Positions 1 through 9,009 are shown, numbered from the stretch's first letter. The stretch is 64,000 bases of DNA from Streptomyces sp. NBC_01283 (GCF_041435335.1 NZ_CP108430.1:1550001-1614000); one strand, 5' to 3'. Numbers and translations: made by a program. The notes: generated by a model not told the origin, from the letters alone.

Positions 1-26
1 GACGAAACGTGAGGTCAGGAGCTTCC

Positions 27-365
27 ATGACGAAGCGGGTCCACCGACCCCGTGAGGACGCGGAGTTCAATTTCATCCTCGGGATGAGCGGAGTTCCGGT
101 CCTCGCCTACTTCACCGGGACATGGCCCAAGGCAATCGAGCCCTGCCGGGTGATGGACCTCGTCGTGGGTGGCATCGCCGACGAATACGCGGGCCGCCTG
201 ACGGCCGTCCGCGCCGACATCACGCGTTGTCCGGCCGCGACCGAGCGATACGGGATCACCGGAGCCCCGTCCTACGTCCTGCTGAAGGAGGGAGAGGCGG
301 TGGCGCACGGCACGGGGCCCATGACCACCGCCGAGGTACGGAAGTTCCTGGACGGCCACCTCTGA
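27..365 (+). CDS. thioredoxin-like protein with one active-site Cys
   Basis: A short thioredoxin-fold protein of about 112 residues, likely cytoplasmic and redox-related. The GITGAPSYVLLKEGE stretch near residue 80 matches the cis-Pro strand of thioredoxins (G[IV]xxxPT). The active-site loop reads TWPKAIEPC, so only the second cysteine of the usual WCxxC remains, which makes a normal dithiol oxidoreductase cycle unlikely; a monothiol or chaperone-like role is possible. I chose ATG 27 over GTG 9 because AGGAG (17-21) sits 5 bases upstream of it. It stands next to a GAF histidine kinase and universal stress genes, where thioredoxin-like proteins are common in Streptomyces stress clusters. The family is reasonably sure; the function is inferred. 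Confidence 0.75.
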   Translation: MTKRVHRPREDAEFNFILGMSGVPVLAYFTGTWPKAIEPCRVMDLVVGGIADEYAGRLTAVRADITRCPAATERYGITGAPSYVLLKEGEAVAHGTGPMTTAEVRKFLDGHL

Positions 366-376
366 GCGGCCGCTGC

Positions 377-581
377 GGTCGAGGGGGAGCACGGCTCCAT
401 GACGGGCATTCGAACAAGGGGGCGAACAGTGCGGCCCCCTGCCTCGTACACCAGACCCGGCAGCGGAGATGTTCCATGGGAGAGACCGGATCGGGGACCC
501 CAGATCCACCGCCGGTTGACGTCGCTCCCAGATTTGCTCCCGAATTTGAACCTGCGACCTCTTCCCCCCCCGGTCAAGTGC
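377..581. repeat. decayed copy of tRNA-Pro 3' half and its downstream flank
   Basis: This stretch resembles the region beside the intact tRNA-Pro at 55291-55600. Shared words in the same order include ACAAGGGGGCGAACAG, ACCGGATCGGG, GCTCCCAGA, ATTTGAACCTGCGACC and GTCAAGTGC. Positions 544-581 correspond to the T-arm/variable/anticodon-stem part of the tRNA on the minus strand. The acceptor stem and the terminator hairpin of the intact locus are deleted here. It is not a functional tRNA. It may be the far boundary of an element that integrated at tRNA-Pro, or the relic of an older tRNA duplication. The rest of 366-700 shows no convincing gene. Confidence 0.6.
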
Positions 582-699
582 CTGGTTCTGACTTGGAGTT
601 CTGAAGCCCCGTCGGCACCCGTACGACGCCGTACGCGTAAGTCCGGCGCCAAGGAGATCCGTCAGATCGGCTTCTCACTCCCAACCCCACCGGCACCGG

Positions 700-915
700 T
701 GCCGGGCCAACTCCCGCGAGCGGGACATCCTCACGCTCATCGGGGGCGGGCTCACCGACCGCGGGATCGGCAAGAAGCTCCGCCCGTCCGAGAAGACGGC
801 GAAGAACCACGTCTCCCCGCCGCTGGCCCAACTCGGCGTCCAGCACCGTGTCCAGGCGGCGGCCCTGGCCAGCCATCCCGGACAGACCGACTCCACCGAC
901 CACCCGACGCGATGA
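700..915 (+). pseudogene. C-terminal HTH fragment of a NarL/DevR-type response regulator
   Basis: One reading frame gives SREREILTLI-like helix-turn-helix sequence (actual SRERDILTLIGGGLTD, then KLRPSEKTAKNHVS) ending at TGA 913-915. This is the GerE/LuxR DNA-binding domain found at the C-terminus of NarL-family regulators. Upstream, the receiver domain and start codon are absent and the frame gives only Pro/Arg-rich sequence. The fragment converges on the GAF sensor kinase at 973-2718. In Streptomyces and mycobacteria, kinases of that type are normally paired with a DevR/OsdR regulator of this class, so this may be the debris of the cognate regulator. Confidence 0.7.
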
Positions 916-972
916 GCCCGTCCAGCCCCGCCTCATCGTCCGGGCCTGCTACCGGGCCGGACCCGTGTGCGG

Positions 973-2718
973 TCAGCCTCCGACCGCGGCTCCGTCCGCG
1001 CTGACGGGGACCCGCCACACCAGCCGCGTGCCACCGCCCTCCGGCCGTTCGTCGAGCGTCAGCGTTCCGCCGAGGGTGACGGCCCGCTCCTCGATGTTCT
1101 TCAGCCCGCTGCGCCCGACGCCCCCCGGCACCCCGCAGCCGTCGTCCGTCACCGTGAGCGTCAACTCGCCCCCGGCGCACTGAAGCCGGACGTCCACCGC
1201 TTGCGCTCCGGAGTGCCGGGCCGCGTTACTGAGTGCCTCGCCGAGTACCGCGACGGCGTGGTCGGCGATGTCGTCGGGGACGTCGGTCTCGACGAGCCCC
1301 TCGATGCGCAGCGCGGGCGGGAACCCCAGTGACGTGGCCGAGGCCTTCACTGCCTCGGACACCCGGCCGCGCAAGCCGTCGCTCTCCCGCCCGCCCCCAC
1401 CGTGGGTGCGCAGTCCGAAGATCGTGGACCGAATGATCTTGATGGTGTCGTCGAGGTCGTCGACGGTCCGTGTCAGCCGCTCCATGCCCTCGGGGTGCTC
1501 CATGAAACGCTGGGTGCTCTGCAGGGTCATGCCGGCCGCGAAGAGCCGCTGGATGGCGATGTCATGGAGGTCGCGGGCGATGCGGTCCCGGTCCTGGAGC
1601 AGGGTGATCTGTTCCGCGTCCCGCCGCCGCTCTGCCAGCTCCAGAGCAAGCGCCGCCTGGTCGGCGAAGCCGAGCAGCGGCCCGGAGTCCACGACGCCGA
1701 ACGGCGTACCGCCGGGCACGCGGCCCAGCAGCAACACGCCCCGCGCCTTCCCGCCGGCGCCGAGCGACACCGCGACCACGGGCCCGAGCCCGGCCCACTG
1801 GGCTTCGCCTTCACCCGTGCGGGAGTCGTGCTCGACGTCGGCGCTGACCACCGGTTCCATCGCGCCGAGTGCCGCTCCGACGAAACCGCCCCGCGCGGAC
1901 AGCACCAGACCGCTGCGTTCCTCTCTGCCCAGGCCGACCGCCAGGGCCGGTCGCAGTGTCTCCTCGCCCGGTACCCGCTCCGCGATCAGCCCCATGTCGG
2001 CGGAGACGATCTTCCGGGCCTCGTCGACGATCAGTTCCATCACCTCCGCGCTCGGCGCACCGGTCAGGAGCATGCTGGTGACCTTGCCGCTGGCCCGCTG
2101 CCAGCGCTCGCGCAGCCTGGTCTCCTCGTACAGCCGTGCGTTCTCGATGGCCACTCCGGCGGCCACTGCCAGCGTCGACAGGACCGACTCGTCCTCCGCG
2201 TCGAATTCCCTGGCGCTGCGCTTCTCGGTGAGATAGAGGTTTCCGAACACCTCGTCGCGCACCCTGATCGGTACGCCCAGGAAGGAGTGCATCGGCGGGT
2301 GGTTCGCCGGAAAGCCGTACGACGCCGGGTGCTCCGACAGCTCCGGCAGCCGCAGTGGCACAGGGTGGCGGATCAGCTCTCCGAGGAGACCGTGCCCGCT
2401 GGGCAGCGCCCCGATCTCCGACCGCCCCTCTTCGCCGATGCCGACGGTCAGGAACTCGGACAGGTTCTGGTCACCGCCGATCACGCCCAGCGCTCCGTAC
2501 TCAGCGTCCACCAGCACCACCGCGGCCTCGACGATGCTGCGCAGCACCTGCGGCAGGTCGAGTTCCCGTCCGACCGAGAGGACGGCCTCCAGCAGGCTGT
2601 GCAGGCGGTCCCGGGTGCCGCGGACCGCGTCGATCCGCACCTGCAGCTCCCCCAGCAGTTCATCGAGGCGCAGCTTGGGCACGTGCTCCTCGGAACCGCC
2701 GCGTCCATCCCCGCTCAT
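973..2718 (-). CDS. tandem-GAF sensor histidine kinase, DevS/DosS/OsdK type
   Basis: A 581-residue cytoplasmic two-component kinase. GAF domain 1 spans about 60-200 and GAF 2 about 215-365. A HisKA_3 dimerisation domain follows, with the phospho-acceptor His in ARDLHD near residue 390. The C-terminal HATPase has an N-box (GEALSNAARHSG) and a G-box (DDGCGVPGG). GAF 1 contains GFPANHPPM, the segment that in mycobacterial DevS/DosS carries the haem-binding region, so redox or gas (O2/NO) sensing is plausible but not proven. ATG 2718 is preceded by GGAGGAAG. No intact response regulator lies beside it; only an HTH fragment (700-915) remains, so it may signal to a regulator elsewhere. Neighbours are universal stress and phosphoketolase genes, as in hypoxia/dormancy regulons. 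Confidence 0.93.
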   Translation of the reverse strand: MSGDGRGGSEEHVPKLRLDELLGELQVRIDAVRGTRDRLHSLLEAVLSVGRELDLPQVLRSIVEAAVVLVDAEYGALGVIGGDQNLSEFLTVGIGEEGRSEIGALPSGHGLLGELIRHPVPLRLPELSEHPASYGFPANHPPMHSFLGVPIRVRDEVFGNLYLTEKRSAREFDAEDESVLSTLAVAAGVAIENARLYEETRLRERWQRASGKVTSMLLTGAPSAEVMELIVDEARKIVSADMGLIAERVPGEETLRPALAVGLGREERSGLVLSARGGFVGAALGAMEPVVSADVEHDSRTGEGEAQWAGLGPVVAVSLGAGGKARGVLLLGRVPGGTPFGVVDSGPLLGFADQAALALELAERRRDAEQITLLQDRDRIARDLHDIAIQRLFAAGMTLQSTQRFMEHPEGMERLTRTVDDLDDTIKIIRSTIFGLRTHGGGGRESDGLRGRVSEAVKASATSLGFPPALRIEGLVETDVPDDIADHAVAVLGEALSNAARHSGAQAVDVRLQCAGGELTLTVTDDGCGVPGGVGRSGLKNIEERAVTLGGTLTLDERPEGGGTRLVWRVPVSADGAAVGG

Positions 2719-2909
2719 GACTTCCTCCGACCGACACAGCAGACAAGGCAGTTCGCACCGGTTCCCCTGTGTTCACCGTACTGTCCGGGGGCCTCGGCAT
2801 CGTCATCAAGCGGGCCGAAGACAGGCTGCACGGGGACGAGACCCCCGTGCTGACGGTCGACGCCGGAGCTGAACCATACGGGTCCGACGAGCCTCATGCC
2901 GTACGTGCG

Positions 2910-3402
2910 GCAGGCGGCCCGGCCGCGTGCCTCGACGGCCGAGAGCTGGACGTCGTCCTCGTCCAGTTCGATGGCGCGACGCACCTCCGGACCGTCGAAA
3001 CGGCGTGCGGTGCGCAGGCCCAGGTCGGCGAAGAGCTGGAGCACTTCGTGGTTCTCAAAGAGCGCGTCGGCCGTGAACGTGGTGCTGCCGTCCGCACGGG
3101 CGGCGGAGACCAGGTGCTCGACCGGTCGTGTGCCGACGCCCCGGTGGTGCAGTCCGTCGGCCACCGCGACGGAGATCTCAGCCGTGGCCGCTTCGTCGCC
3201 GACCTCGTACTCGGCCTGGCCGCTCACCTGGCCCTTCGACTCCGCCATCAGCACCCGGTGGCCGGGGCGCGGCAGCGTGCAGGGCCCGGTCGGCGGACAT
3301 CTCCTCGCAGAGACCGCGCGGTTGCTCGTGATCGCCCGGCCGCACGGGACGTATGCACGCGGTGGTGCCGTCCGAGAGCAGGGCGTGGACCGTGGGCTGT
3401 CC
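2910..3402 (-). pseudogene. remnant of GNAT acetyltransferase / acyl-CoA ligase fusion
   Basis: Reading leftwards, the first frame gives VHALLSDGTTACIRPVRPGD, the usual start of the GNAT domain in Pat-like GNAT-CoA ligase fusions. The similarity then breaks near 3290 and resumes in another frame as GHRVLMAESKGQVSGQAEYE and ISVAVADGLHHRGVGTRPVE (acetyl-CoA binding loop RGVGT). It continues to AVEARGRAA and stops. The large CoA-ligase part is missing and a short internal stretch of the GNAT domain is lost. Such fusions act in lysine acetylation or acyl-CoA chemistry and often sit in the same stress clusters as universal stress proteins. Deletion plus frameshift make this a relic. Confidence 0.7.
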
Positions 3403-3611
3403 GGGGTTGCGTTGGGGGTTGGTCGGCCCTGGAACCTGGCCCCGCACGCGCAATGGGCCCAGGCCAGCACCTGGCGGACATCAAAGGTGCGGCTGCGGGC
3501 CGGACGGGGTGGCAGTGCCACCGGTGTACGGGTCGGCGTCCTCAGCAGTCGGCCACCAGCGCCGCGGCGGCGCCTCCACCCGCTGCCCCCGGTCGGAGAA
3601 GGGTCTGTTCC

Positions 3612-3800
3612 TCACTGGTCGGGATGCCTGCGGCGGGCTCGACGACCGGTGTCGTCCGGCAGGCCGGGAGGTCTCGGCAAGGGGTCGCTGAAGTGGTGGG
3701 CAGCGATCCGTGCGTCGTGCTGCGCGTTGAGCAGGTGGATCAGGCGCATCCCGATGCCGATCGCGAGGACGATCACCGCGATGACGATGAGGGTCTCCAT
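3612..3800 (-). CDS. small single-pass membrane protein
   Basis: A 62-residue product starting METLIVIAVIVLAIGIGMRL, one N-terminal hydrophobic helix followed by a soluble tail rich in Asp, His and Pro. GGAGGTGAG precedes ATG 3800 at good spacing. The start lies 5 bases after the stop of the DUF5994 gene at 3806-4381, so the two are probably co-transcribed and translationally coupled. I do not recognise a family. The predicted topology is N-out or N-in with a cytoplasmic or surface tail; no function can be assigned. Confidence 0.7.
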   Translation of the reverse strand: METLIVIAVIVLAIGIGMRLIHLLNAQHDARIAAHHFSDPLPRPPGLPDDTGRRARRRHPDQ

Positions 3801-3805
3801 TGGGC

Positions 3806-4381
3806 TCACCTCCAGCTGTTTTCGGGCGGCGGGAGGGCGCTTCGGCCCATCGAGTCTCCGAAGGGCGACATGCAGGCCCCGCCTTCGTCCTCCCAGGCGG
3901 CTTCCCGGCGCCCGGCATCGCGGATGCCCCGCCCGATGACGGCTTCGTTGGCCATCAGGGCGCCCGCTGTGAAGACGCTGCCGGGGATCGCGGCGGCGGC
4001 CATCAGGCGCGCCCCGGCCGTGGGTGCGGTCTCGGGCGGGATGACGAGGAGGTCCCAGCGCCCCACCGTGTAGGAGAGCAGGATGAGCTTGTCGGGGTCC
4101 TGTTCGGTGAACCAGCCCACGTGCAGCCTGCGCCCGCCCACGGGCACCGTGTGAGGGACGACGGGCCAGCGTGTGGGGTTGACGGTGACGCGGGTGATGC
4201 GGCCCCAGGATTCCTCCAGGGCGGCGGCGAGTGGCGGCAGCTCGGCTTCGAGGTCTCGGGAGTAGGGCCACCAGGCCCCGTCCAGCTGGCCGCGCAGGGT
4301 GGTCCTCGGAGTGAGGGACAAGCGTGCCGGGAACTCTGCGGCGAGGTCGCGGGGCGCGGTCCGGTCGAGGGTCGTGGTCAT
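3806..4381 (-). CDS. DUF5994 family protein
   Basis: A 191-residue soluble protein. RLSLTPRTTLRGQLDGAWWP (residues about 20-39), the SRDLEAELPPL helix and the GRITRVTVNPTRW strand are the signature blocks of the actinobacterial DUF5994 family, whose function is unknown. The family body ends near residue 130; the rest, including a run of Ala and acidic residues, is less conserved. A paralogue lies divergently at 4673-5158 and the 62-residue membrane protein follows at 5 bases. Family members recur in Streptomyces stress loci, which fits this context. Family assignment is firm; role unknown. Confidence 0.85.
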   Translation of the reverse strand: MTTTLDRTAPRDLAAEFPARLSLTPRTTLRGQLDGAWWPYSRDLEAELPPLAAALEESWGRITRVTVNPTRWPVVPHTVPVGGRRLHVGWFTEQDPDKLILLSYTVGRWDLLVIPPETAPTAGARLMAAAAIPGSVFTAGALMANEAVIGRGIRDAGRREAAWEDEGGACMSPFGDSMGRSALPPPENSWR

Positions 4382-4672
4382 GATGCGGACCTGCCCCCGG
4401 ACTGCCCGTCGGCAGTCCGGTTTTTAGGCGATCGCCGGAAGTGACACCCGCGTGAAAGCCGGTGTGCGAAATACTCCCGGTGCTTTCAGCGTACGCCTGA
4501 TCGGCGCACTCTGACCGGGTTGACCAGGCATTTTTCCGGCGGGCAGCGGAGCGGGCGGCGGGAGTATCGTGAAACGAAGCGGGCGCGTGCACGTCGCCGA
4601 CGGGCACCGGCGTGAGCATGGGCGCCGACTGGCGGCAACGCACGGCCGCACCCCGTAGACGGGCGAACCGAC

Positions 4673-5158
4673 ATGGCTGACTCCGACATCTCCCCCACGC
4701 CCCCGCTGCTCCTGCCGAATGCGATCCACCAGGCGGTCAAACCCGGTACGGCCCTGTTGCGCCTGGAGACCACGCGATCCCGGGAGGGGCTCCTCGACGG
4801 CGCGTGGTGGCCGCGCACGCGCGACATCGAGACCGAGCTGCCCGCGCTGATCAGCGTGTTGACCGGGCACCTCGGGCCGATCACACGGGTGGGCGTGGAC
4901 GCGTCCGCCTGGAACAGCCTCCCGACCCGCCTGGTCATCGACGACCAGGTCGTGCACCTCGACTCCGACCCGGTCGGTGACGACACCGTCCTCATCACCC
5001 GCGGCGTCAACGACCACTTCGCCCTGCTGGTGGTTCCCCCGGACACCGCAGCCGACGCCGCCCGCGAAGCGATGGCCCGCGCCGTCCGTGCGGACAACAT
5101 CACCCAGGCCGCTCAGATCCTCGTCGCCACCACGCCCGAACCCGAGACGTCGCCCTGA
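4673..5158 (+). CDS. DUF5994 family protein (second copy)
   Basis: A 161-residue protein with the same blocks as its divergent neighbour: a LRLETTRS-like strand, EGLLDGAWWPRTRDIETELP (residues about 38-57), GPITRVGVDASAW and a C-terminal LLVVPPDTAADAAREAMARA helix. It is shorter and lacks the long C-terminal extension of the 3806-4381 protein. The two start codons are about 290 bases apart, and the shared upstream region could hold both promoters. ATG 4673 is the only start that keeps the family N-terminus. Function is unknown. The paralogous pair looks like an old local duplication with inversion. Confidence 0.85.
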   Translation: MADSDISPTPPLLLPNAIHQAVKPGTALLRLETTRSREGLLDGAWWPRTRDIETELPALISVLTGHLGPITRVGVDASAWNSLPTRLVIDDQVVHLDSDPVGDDTVLITRGVNDHFALLVVPPDTAADAAREAMARAVRADNITQAAQILVATTPEPETSP

Positions 5159-5344
5159 GCGGACCCAGGACCGACCCCCTCAGCCCAATTCACTTACGCT
5201 GAACGGTACTTACTTGACTACCCGGCCTCATCCCGTCGGCGAACCCTCGCGGGATCCGCCGCCCGCCCTTCCACGACGCGCGTTCCCCTTCAGGGTCCGT
5301 TCGTGCCGGGCACGTCTTCGGCCAGCCCCCACCTGGATGTGCGG

Positions 5345-6214
5345 TCAGTGCGCCTCTGCGCCCGAAGAGTCCGTGACCGGGACGAGGACGACGTGACAGC
5401 GCGCATGATGCAGGAGCGCATGGGTCACCGGGCCGAGTTGCAGTCCCAGCGTGTACTTCCGGCGGTGTGTGGCGATGACGACGACCTCACCCGTCGCGCA
5501 GGCGTCGATCAGTGCCCGAGCGGGTGCGACACGTACCGAGCGGTTGTCCAGTCGCACGAAGGGGTGCTCCTTGCGGAGTGGAGCCACGACTGGCTCGGTC
5601 GACGCCTCCTCCCGCCGTGCGCGGGACTCGCGGTCACCGTGCGTGCGGTCGTTCCGTCCGAAGGCCCATGCGTGCACGACCGACACCCCGGCGCCTCGTC
5701 GGAGGGCCTCCGCGAAGGCGAAGGACGCTGCCGGAGCGTCCTCCTCCCCCCGCACGCCTACGGCGACGGTGCGAACGCGGGGCATCGTCCGCACCGGAGG
5801 TTCGTCCCGGACGACGAGCAGCGGGCTTCGGCAGTGCGCGGCCATGCGCAGGCTCACGGAACCCAGGAGCAAGCCCGCGAATCCGCCGTTGCCGCGGGTG
5901 CCGACCACGGTGAGGGCAGCTGTCCGGCTCCTCCTCACCAGCACTTCCACGACGTCGTCCGCGACGGCGGCGGTGGTGACCTGTACGTGCGGGGCCAGCG
6001 CCGCGACGTGCCGGGCGGCTTTCGCCAGGATGTCCGGCGCATCGTCGTCCAGGGGCTCGAACGCGCCGCCCCAGGGCCAGGCGTGGACTATCTCAAGGGG
6101 TACCCGGCGGCGGTGCGCCTCCCCGGCCGCCTGTCCGAGTGCGTGCGTCGCCGCTCGGGATCCGTCCGTACCGACCACGACGTGGCCGTGCGGGCTTTCG
6201 CTTCGCCGGCTCAT
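5345..6214 (-). CDS. universal stress protein, two UspA domains
   Basis: A 289-residue protein of two UspA domains (about 8-145 and 150-285). The N-terminal domain has VVGTDGSRAA at the start and GTRGNGGFAGLLLGSVS at the ATP-binding loop (G-2x-G-9x-G-S). In the second domain the equivalent loop is degenerate (ATHRRKYTLGLQLGPVTHAL), so ATP may bind only in the first half. UspA proteins bind ATP or act as stress adaptors in the cytoplasm. ATG 6214 follows a strong AAGGAGAGGAA site. It is transcribed the same way as the phosphoketolase, but a strong hairpin (6321-6361) separates them, so it probably has its own promoter. Confidence 0.93.
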   Translation of the reverse strand: MSRRSESPHGHVVVGTDGSRAATHALGQAAGEAHRRRVPLEIVHAWPWGGAFEPLDDDAPDILAKAARHVAALAPHVQVTTAAVADDVVEVLVRRSRTAALTVVGTRGNGGFAGLLLGSVSLRMAAHCRSPLLVVRDEPPVRTMPRVRTVAVGVRGEEDAPAASFAFAEALRRGAGVSVVHAWAFGRNDRTHGDRESRARREEASTEPVVAPLRKEHPFVRLDNRSVRVAPARALIDACATGEVVVIATHRRKYTLGLQLGPVTHALLHHARCHVVLVPVTDSSGAEAH

Positions 6215-6320
6215 TTCCTCTCCTTCTCGTGCTGACCGTGAAAGCCGCGCAACACGGTGGCTCCGGATGCTCTGGTTCCGGCGTCACGGCTTCTGTGCCG
6301 TGGTGGGGTGTTCGCGCGCC

Positions 6321-6361
6321 GGGTCGCGGGGGCCGACTGGCTGACCGTGCCCCCGCGACCC
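6321..6361 (-). terminator. strong hairpin after phosphoketolase gene
   Basis: Arms GGGTCGCGGGGGC (6321-6333) and its exact complement (6349-6361) form a 13-bp G/C stem around a 15-base loop. It lies 21 bases past the phosphoketolase stop on the minus strand. There is no T-tract, as is usual for Streptomyces terminators. Confidence 0.75.
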
Positions 6362-6382
6362 CGCCTCACGAGTCCCTGAAGG

Positions 6383-8767
6383 TCAGTTGGTCCAGGTCCA
6401 GTCGCTGACCTCGGGGAGATCGGTGCCGTGTGCGCGGATCCACGCATGGTGGCGCAGCCGTACGTCCGCCATCTCCTGGCGGACGGCGGCGGCGCGGACG
6501 GCGAGACCGGGGACGCGGTCGATGACGTCCATGACCAGCCGGTAGCGGTCGAGGTCGTTGCGCACCACCATGTCGAAGGGCGTGGTCGTGGTGCCCTCCT
6601 CCTTGTATCCGCGCACGTGCAGGTTGGCGTGCCCGGTGCGCCGGTAGGTGAGGCGGTGGATGAGCCACGGGTAACCGTGGTAGGCGAAAACGACGGGCTT
6701 GCCGGGGGTGAACAGGGCGTCGAAGTCCGCGCCCGACATCCCGTGCGGATGCTCCTCCTGCGGGAGCAGACGGGCCAGGTCGACCACGTTGACGACCCGG
6801 ACGGCGAGGTCGGGCAGGTGGTGTCGCAGGAGCTGGGCGGCGGCCATTACTTCCAGAGTGGGGACGTCCCCCGCGCACCCGAGGACGACATCGGGCTCTC
6901 CGTCGTGGTTCTCGCTGCCGGCCCAGTCCCAGATTCCCGCGCCGCGGGCACAGTGCCCCCGGGCCTCTTCGAGCGTCAGCCAGTCGAAGCAGGGCTGCTT
7001 GCCCGCCACGACGACATTGACGTAGTCGCGGGAGCGCAGGACGTGGTCCGCCACGGACAGCAGCGTGTTGGCGTCCGGCGGCAGGTACACCCGTACGACC
7101 TCAGGTGACTTGTTGAGGACGTGATCGATGAAGCCGGGGTCCTGGTGGGAGAAGCCGTTGCTGTCCTGCCGCCAGACGTGCGAGGTGAGCAGGTAGTTGA
7201 GCGAGGCGATGGGACGCCGCCACGGCAGGCGCCGGGAGGTGCGCAGCCACTTGATGTGCTGGTTGACCATGGAGTCGATGATGTGGACGAACGCTTCGTA
7301 GCAGGAGAAGAGGCCGTGCCTGCCGGTGAGGAGGTAACCCTCCAGCCATCCCTGGCAGGTGTGTTCCGAGAGGATCTCCATCACCCGGCCGTGCGGGTCC
7401 AGGTGCTCGTCGGTGTCCAGTGTCTGTGCCTGCCAGGCCTTGCCGCTCGCCCCGTACACGTCCTGGAGGCGGTTGGAGGCGGTCTCGTCCGGTCCCACGA
7501 GCCGGAAGTCGCGCCGCTGCGCGGTGTTCTCCATCACCCCTTCCAGGAGGCCGCCCAGGACCCTGGTGGGCTCGTGCAGGGTGGTGCCGGGTTTGTCGAC
7601 GGGTACGGCGTGCCGGTCCAGCGACGGGATCGGCAGATCGCGGACGAGTAGCCCTCCGTTGGCGTGCGGGCTCGCGCCCAGCCGCCGGGTTCCGGCCGGT
7701 ACGCATTCCAGTACGGCGTCGACGGGGCGCCCGGCCTCGTCGAAGAGCTCCTCGGGCCGATAGGAGCGCATCCACTGTTCCAACTGGGCCAGGTGGTCGG
7801 GGTTTTCGCGCACTCCGCTCAGGGGGACCTGATGGGCGCGCCATGTCCCCTCGACCGGCAGCCCGTCGACCTCGGCCGGTCCGGTCCACCCCTTGGGTGT
7901 GCGCAGGACGATCATCGGCCAGCGGACGCGTTCGCTCACGCCTTCTTCGCGGGCTCGCCGCTGCGCGGTCCTGATCAGGTCGAGCGCGGTGTCCATCGCG
8001 TGCGCCATGGCGCTGTGCACCCGCAGCGGTTCGTCGCCCTCGACGTGCAAGGGCTCGTGCCCCACGCCCCGCAGGAAGTCGTCGAGTTCCTCCCTGGGCA
8101 GGCGTGCGAGCACGGTCGGGTTGGCGATCTTGTAGCCGTTGAGATGCAGGATCGGCAGGACGGCTCCGTCGTGGACGGGGTCGAGGAACTTGTTGGAGTG
8201 CCACGAGGCCGCCAGCGGTCCGGTCTCGGCCTCACCGTCGCCGATCACGCATCCGACGAGGAGATCCGGATTGTCCAGGGCCGCGCCATAGGCGTGGGAC
8301 AGGGCGTATCCCAGCTCGCCGCCCTCGTGGATCGATCCCGGCGTCTCCGGCGCCACGTGGCTGGGCACGCCGCCGGGGAAGGAGAACTGCCGGAAGAGCC
8401 GGCCCATGCCGGTCTCGTCCCGGCTGACGTCCGGATAGGTCTCGGAGTACGTGCCCTCCAGCCAGGAGTTCGCCAGGACGGCGGGACCGCCGTGGCCGGG
8501 CCCCCAGACACAGACGGTGTCCTGCCCGCGCTCCCGCGCCACCCGGTTGAGGTGGGTGTACACGAGGTTGAGGCCGGGCGAGGTTCCCCAGTGCCCAAGG
8601 AGCCGGGGCTTGATGTGTCCGGGCCGCAGCGGCTCCTTGAGGAGCGGGTTGGACATCAGGTAGATCTGGCCGACGGCCAGGTAGTTCGCGGCCCTCCAGT
8701 GTGCGTCCAGCGACGCGAGTGCGATGTCGTCGAGGTAACGGGCGTCTCCCCGGGCATGGCTGTCCAT
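6383..8767 (-). CDS. xfp: xylulose-5-phosphate/fructose-6-phosphate phosphoketolase
   Basis: A 794-residue thiamine-diphosphate enzyme that cleaves xylulose-5-P or fructose-6-P with phosphate to acetyl phosphate plus an aldose phosphate, in the cytoplasm. Length matches the XFP family (about 790-800). Visible signatures are the N-terminal [18 protein letters not shown] block, the XFP signature in [20 protein letters not shown], the ThDP/Mg loop [18 protein letters not shown], and [20 protein letters not shown] in the central domain. ATG 8767 fits the family N-terminus ([20 protein letters not shown] follows) and has GGGAGCGAG before it. It is divergent from the universal stress gene at 9113, with a perfect dyad midway. 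Acetyl phosphate production would supply ATP under low oxygen, fitting the cluster. Confidence 0.97.
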   Translation of the reverse strand: MDSHARGDARYLDDIALASLDAHWRAANYLAVGQIYLMSNPLLKEPLRPGHIKPRLLGHWGTSPGLNLVYTHLNRVARERGQDTVCVWGPGHGGPAVLANSWLEGTYSETYPDVSRDETGMGRLFRQFSFPGGVPSHVAPETPGSIHEGGELGYALSHAYGAALDNPDLLVGCVIGDGEAETGPLAASWHSNKFLDPVHDGAVLPILHLNGYKIANPTVLARLPREELDDFLRGVGHEPLHVEGDEPLRVHSAMAHAMDTALDLIRTAQRRAREEGVSERVRWPMIVLRTPKGWTGPAEVDGLPVEGTWRAHQVPLSGVRENPDHLAQLEQWMRSYRPEELFDEAGRPVDAVLECVPAGTRRLGASPHANGGLLVRDLPIPSLDRHAVPVDKPGTTLHEPTRVLGGLLEGVMENTAQRRDFRLVGPDETASNRLQDVYGASGKAWQAQTLDTDEHLDPHGRVMEILSEHTCQGWLEGYLLTGRHGLFSCYEAFVHIIDSMVNQHIKWLRTSRRLPWRRPIASLNYLLTSHVWRQDSNGFSHQDPGFIDHVLNKSPEVVRVYLPPDANTLLSVADHVLRSRDYVNVVVAGKQPCFDWLTLEEARGHCARGAGIWDWAGSENHDGEPDVVLGCAGDVPTLEVMAAAQLLRHHLPDLAVRVVNVVDLARLLPQEEHPHGMSGADFDALFTPGKPVVFAYHGYPWLIHRLTYRRTGHANLHVRGYKEEGTTTTPFDMVVRNDLDRYRLVMDVIDRVPGLAVRAAAVRQEMADVRLRHHAWIRAHGTDLPEVSDWTWTN

Positions 8768-8940
8768 GTCTCGCTCCCTTGGCTGATGGCGAGCCGGTCC
8801 GGGCCGTCCGCCCCGCCGGTGGCAGGGGCCTGTGGCGACGACGGTCGCCGCCCGGCCGGGAACGGTCACCGACCGCGGTGACGACCACGGACGGCCTCGC
8901 GCTGCCGCCCATCGTGGTCGCCGCGACGGGCGGCGGGAGA

Positions 8941-8956
8941 GGGGCCGTTCGGCCCC
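8941..8956. promoter_or_regulatory. palindrome midway between phosphoketolase and usp genes
   Basis: GGGGCCGTTCGGCCCC is a perfect dyad (6-bp arms, or 7 counting the inner G/C) at the centre of the 345-base divergent region 8768-9112, about 170 bases from each start. The spacing and symmetry suit a shared regulator such as a NarL/DevR-type dimer; this is inference. Apart from this dyad and the 19-bp repeats, the divergent region shows nothing else I can name. Confidence 0.4.
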
Positions 8957-9009
8957 GTGCCGACGCCGGGTGGCCTCTCTTGTGTCACGGCCGCCGGTGC
9001 GAGGGTCGA

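Noticed and set aside
544..581. Second functional tRNA gene
   Set aside because: Only the T-arm to anticodon-stem portion is recognisable, with changes in the stem and no acceptor arm, so it cannot fold into a tRNA.
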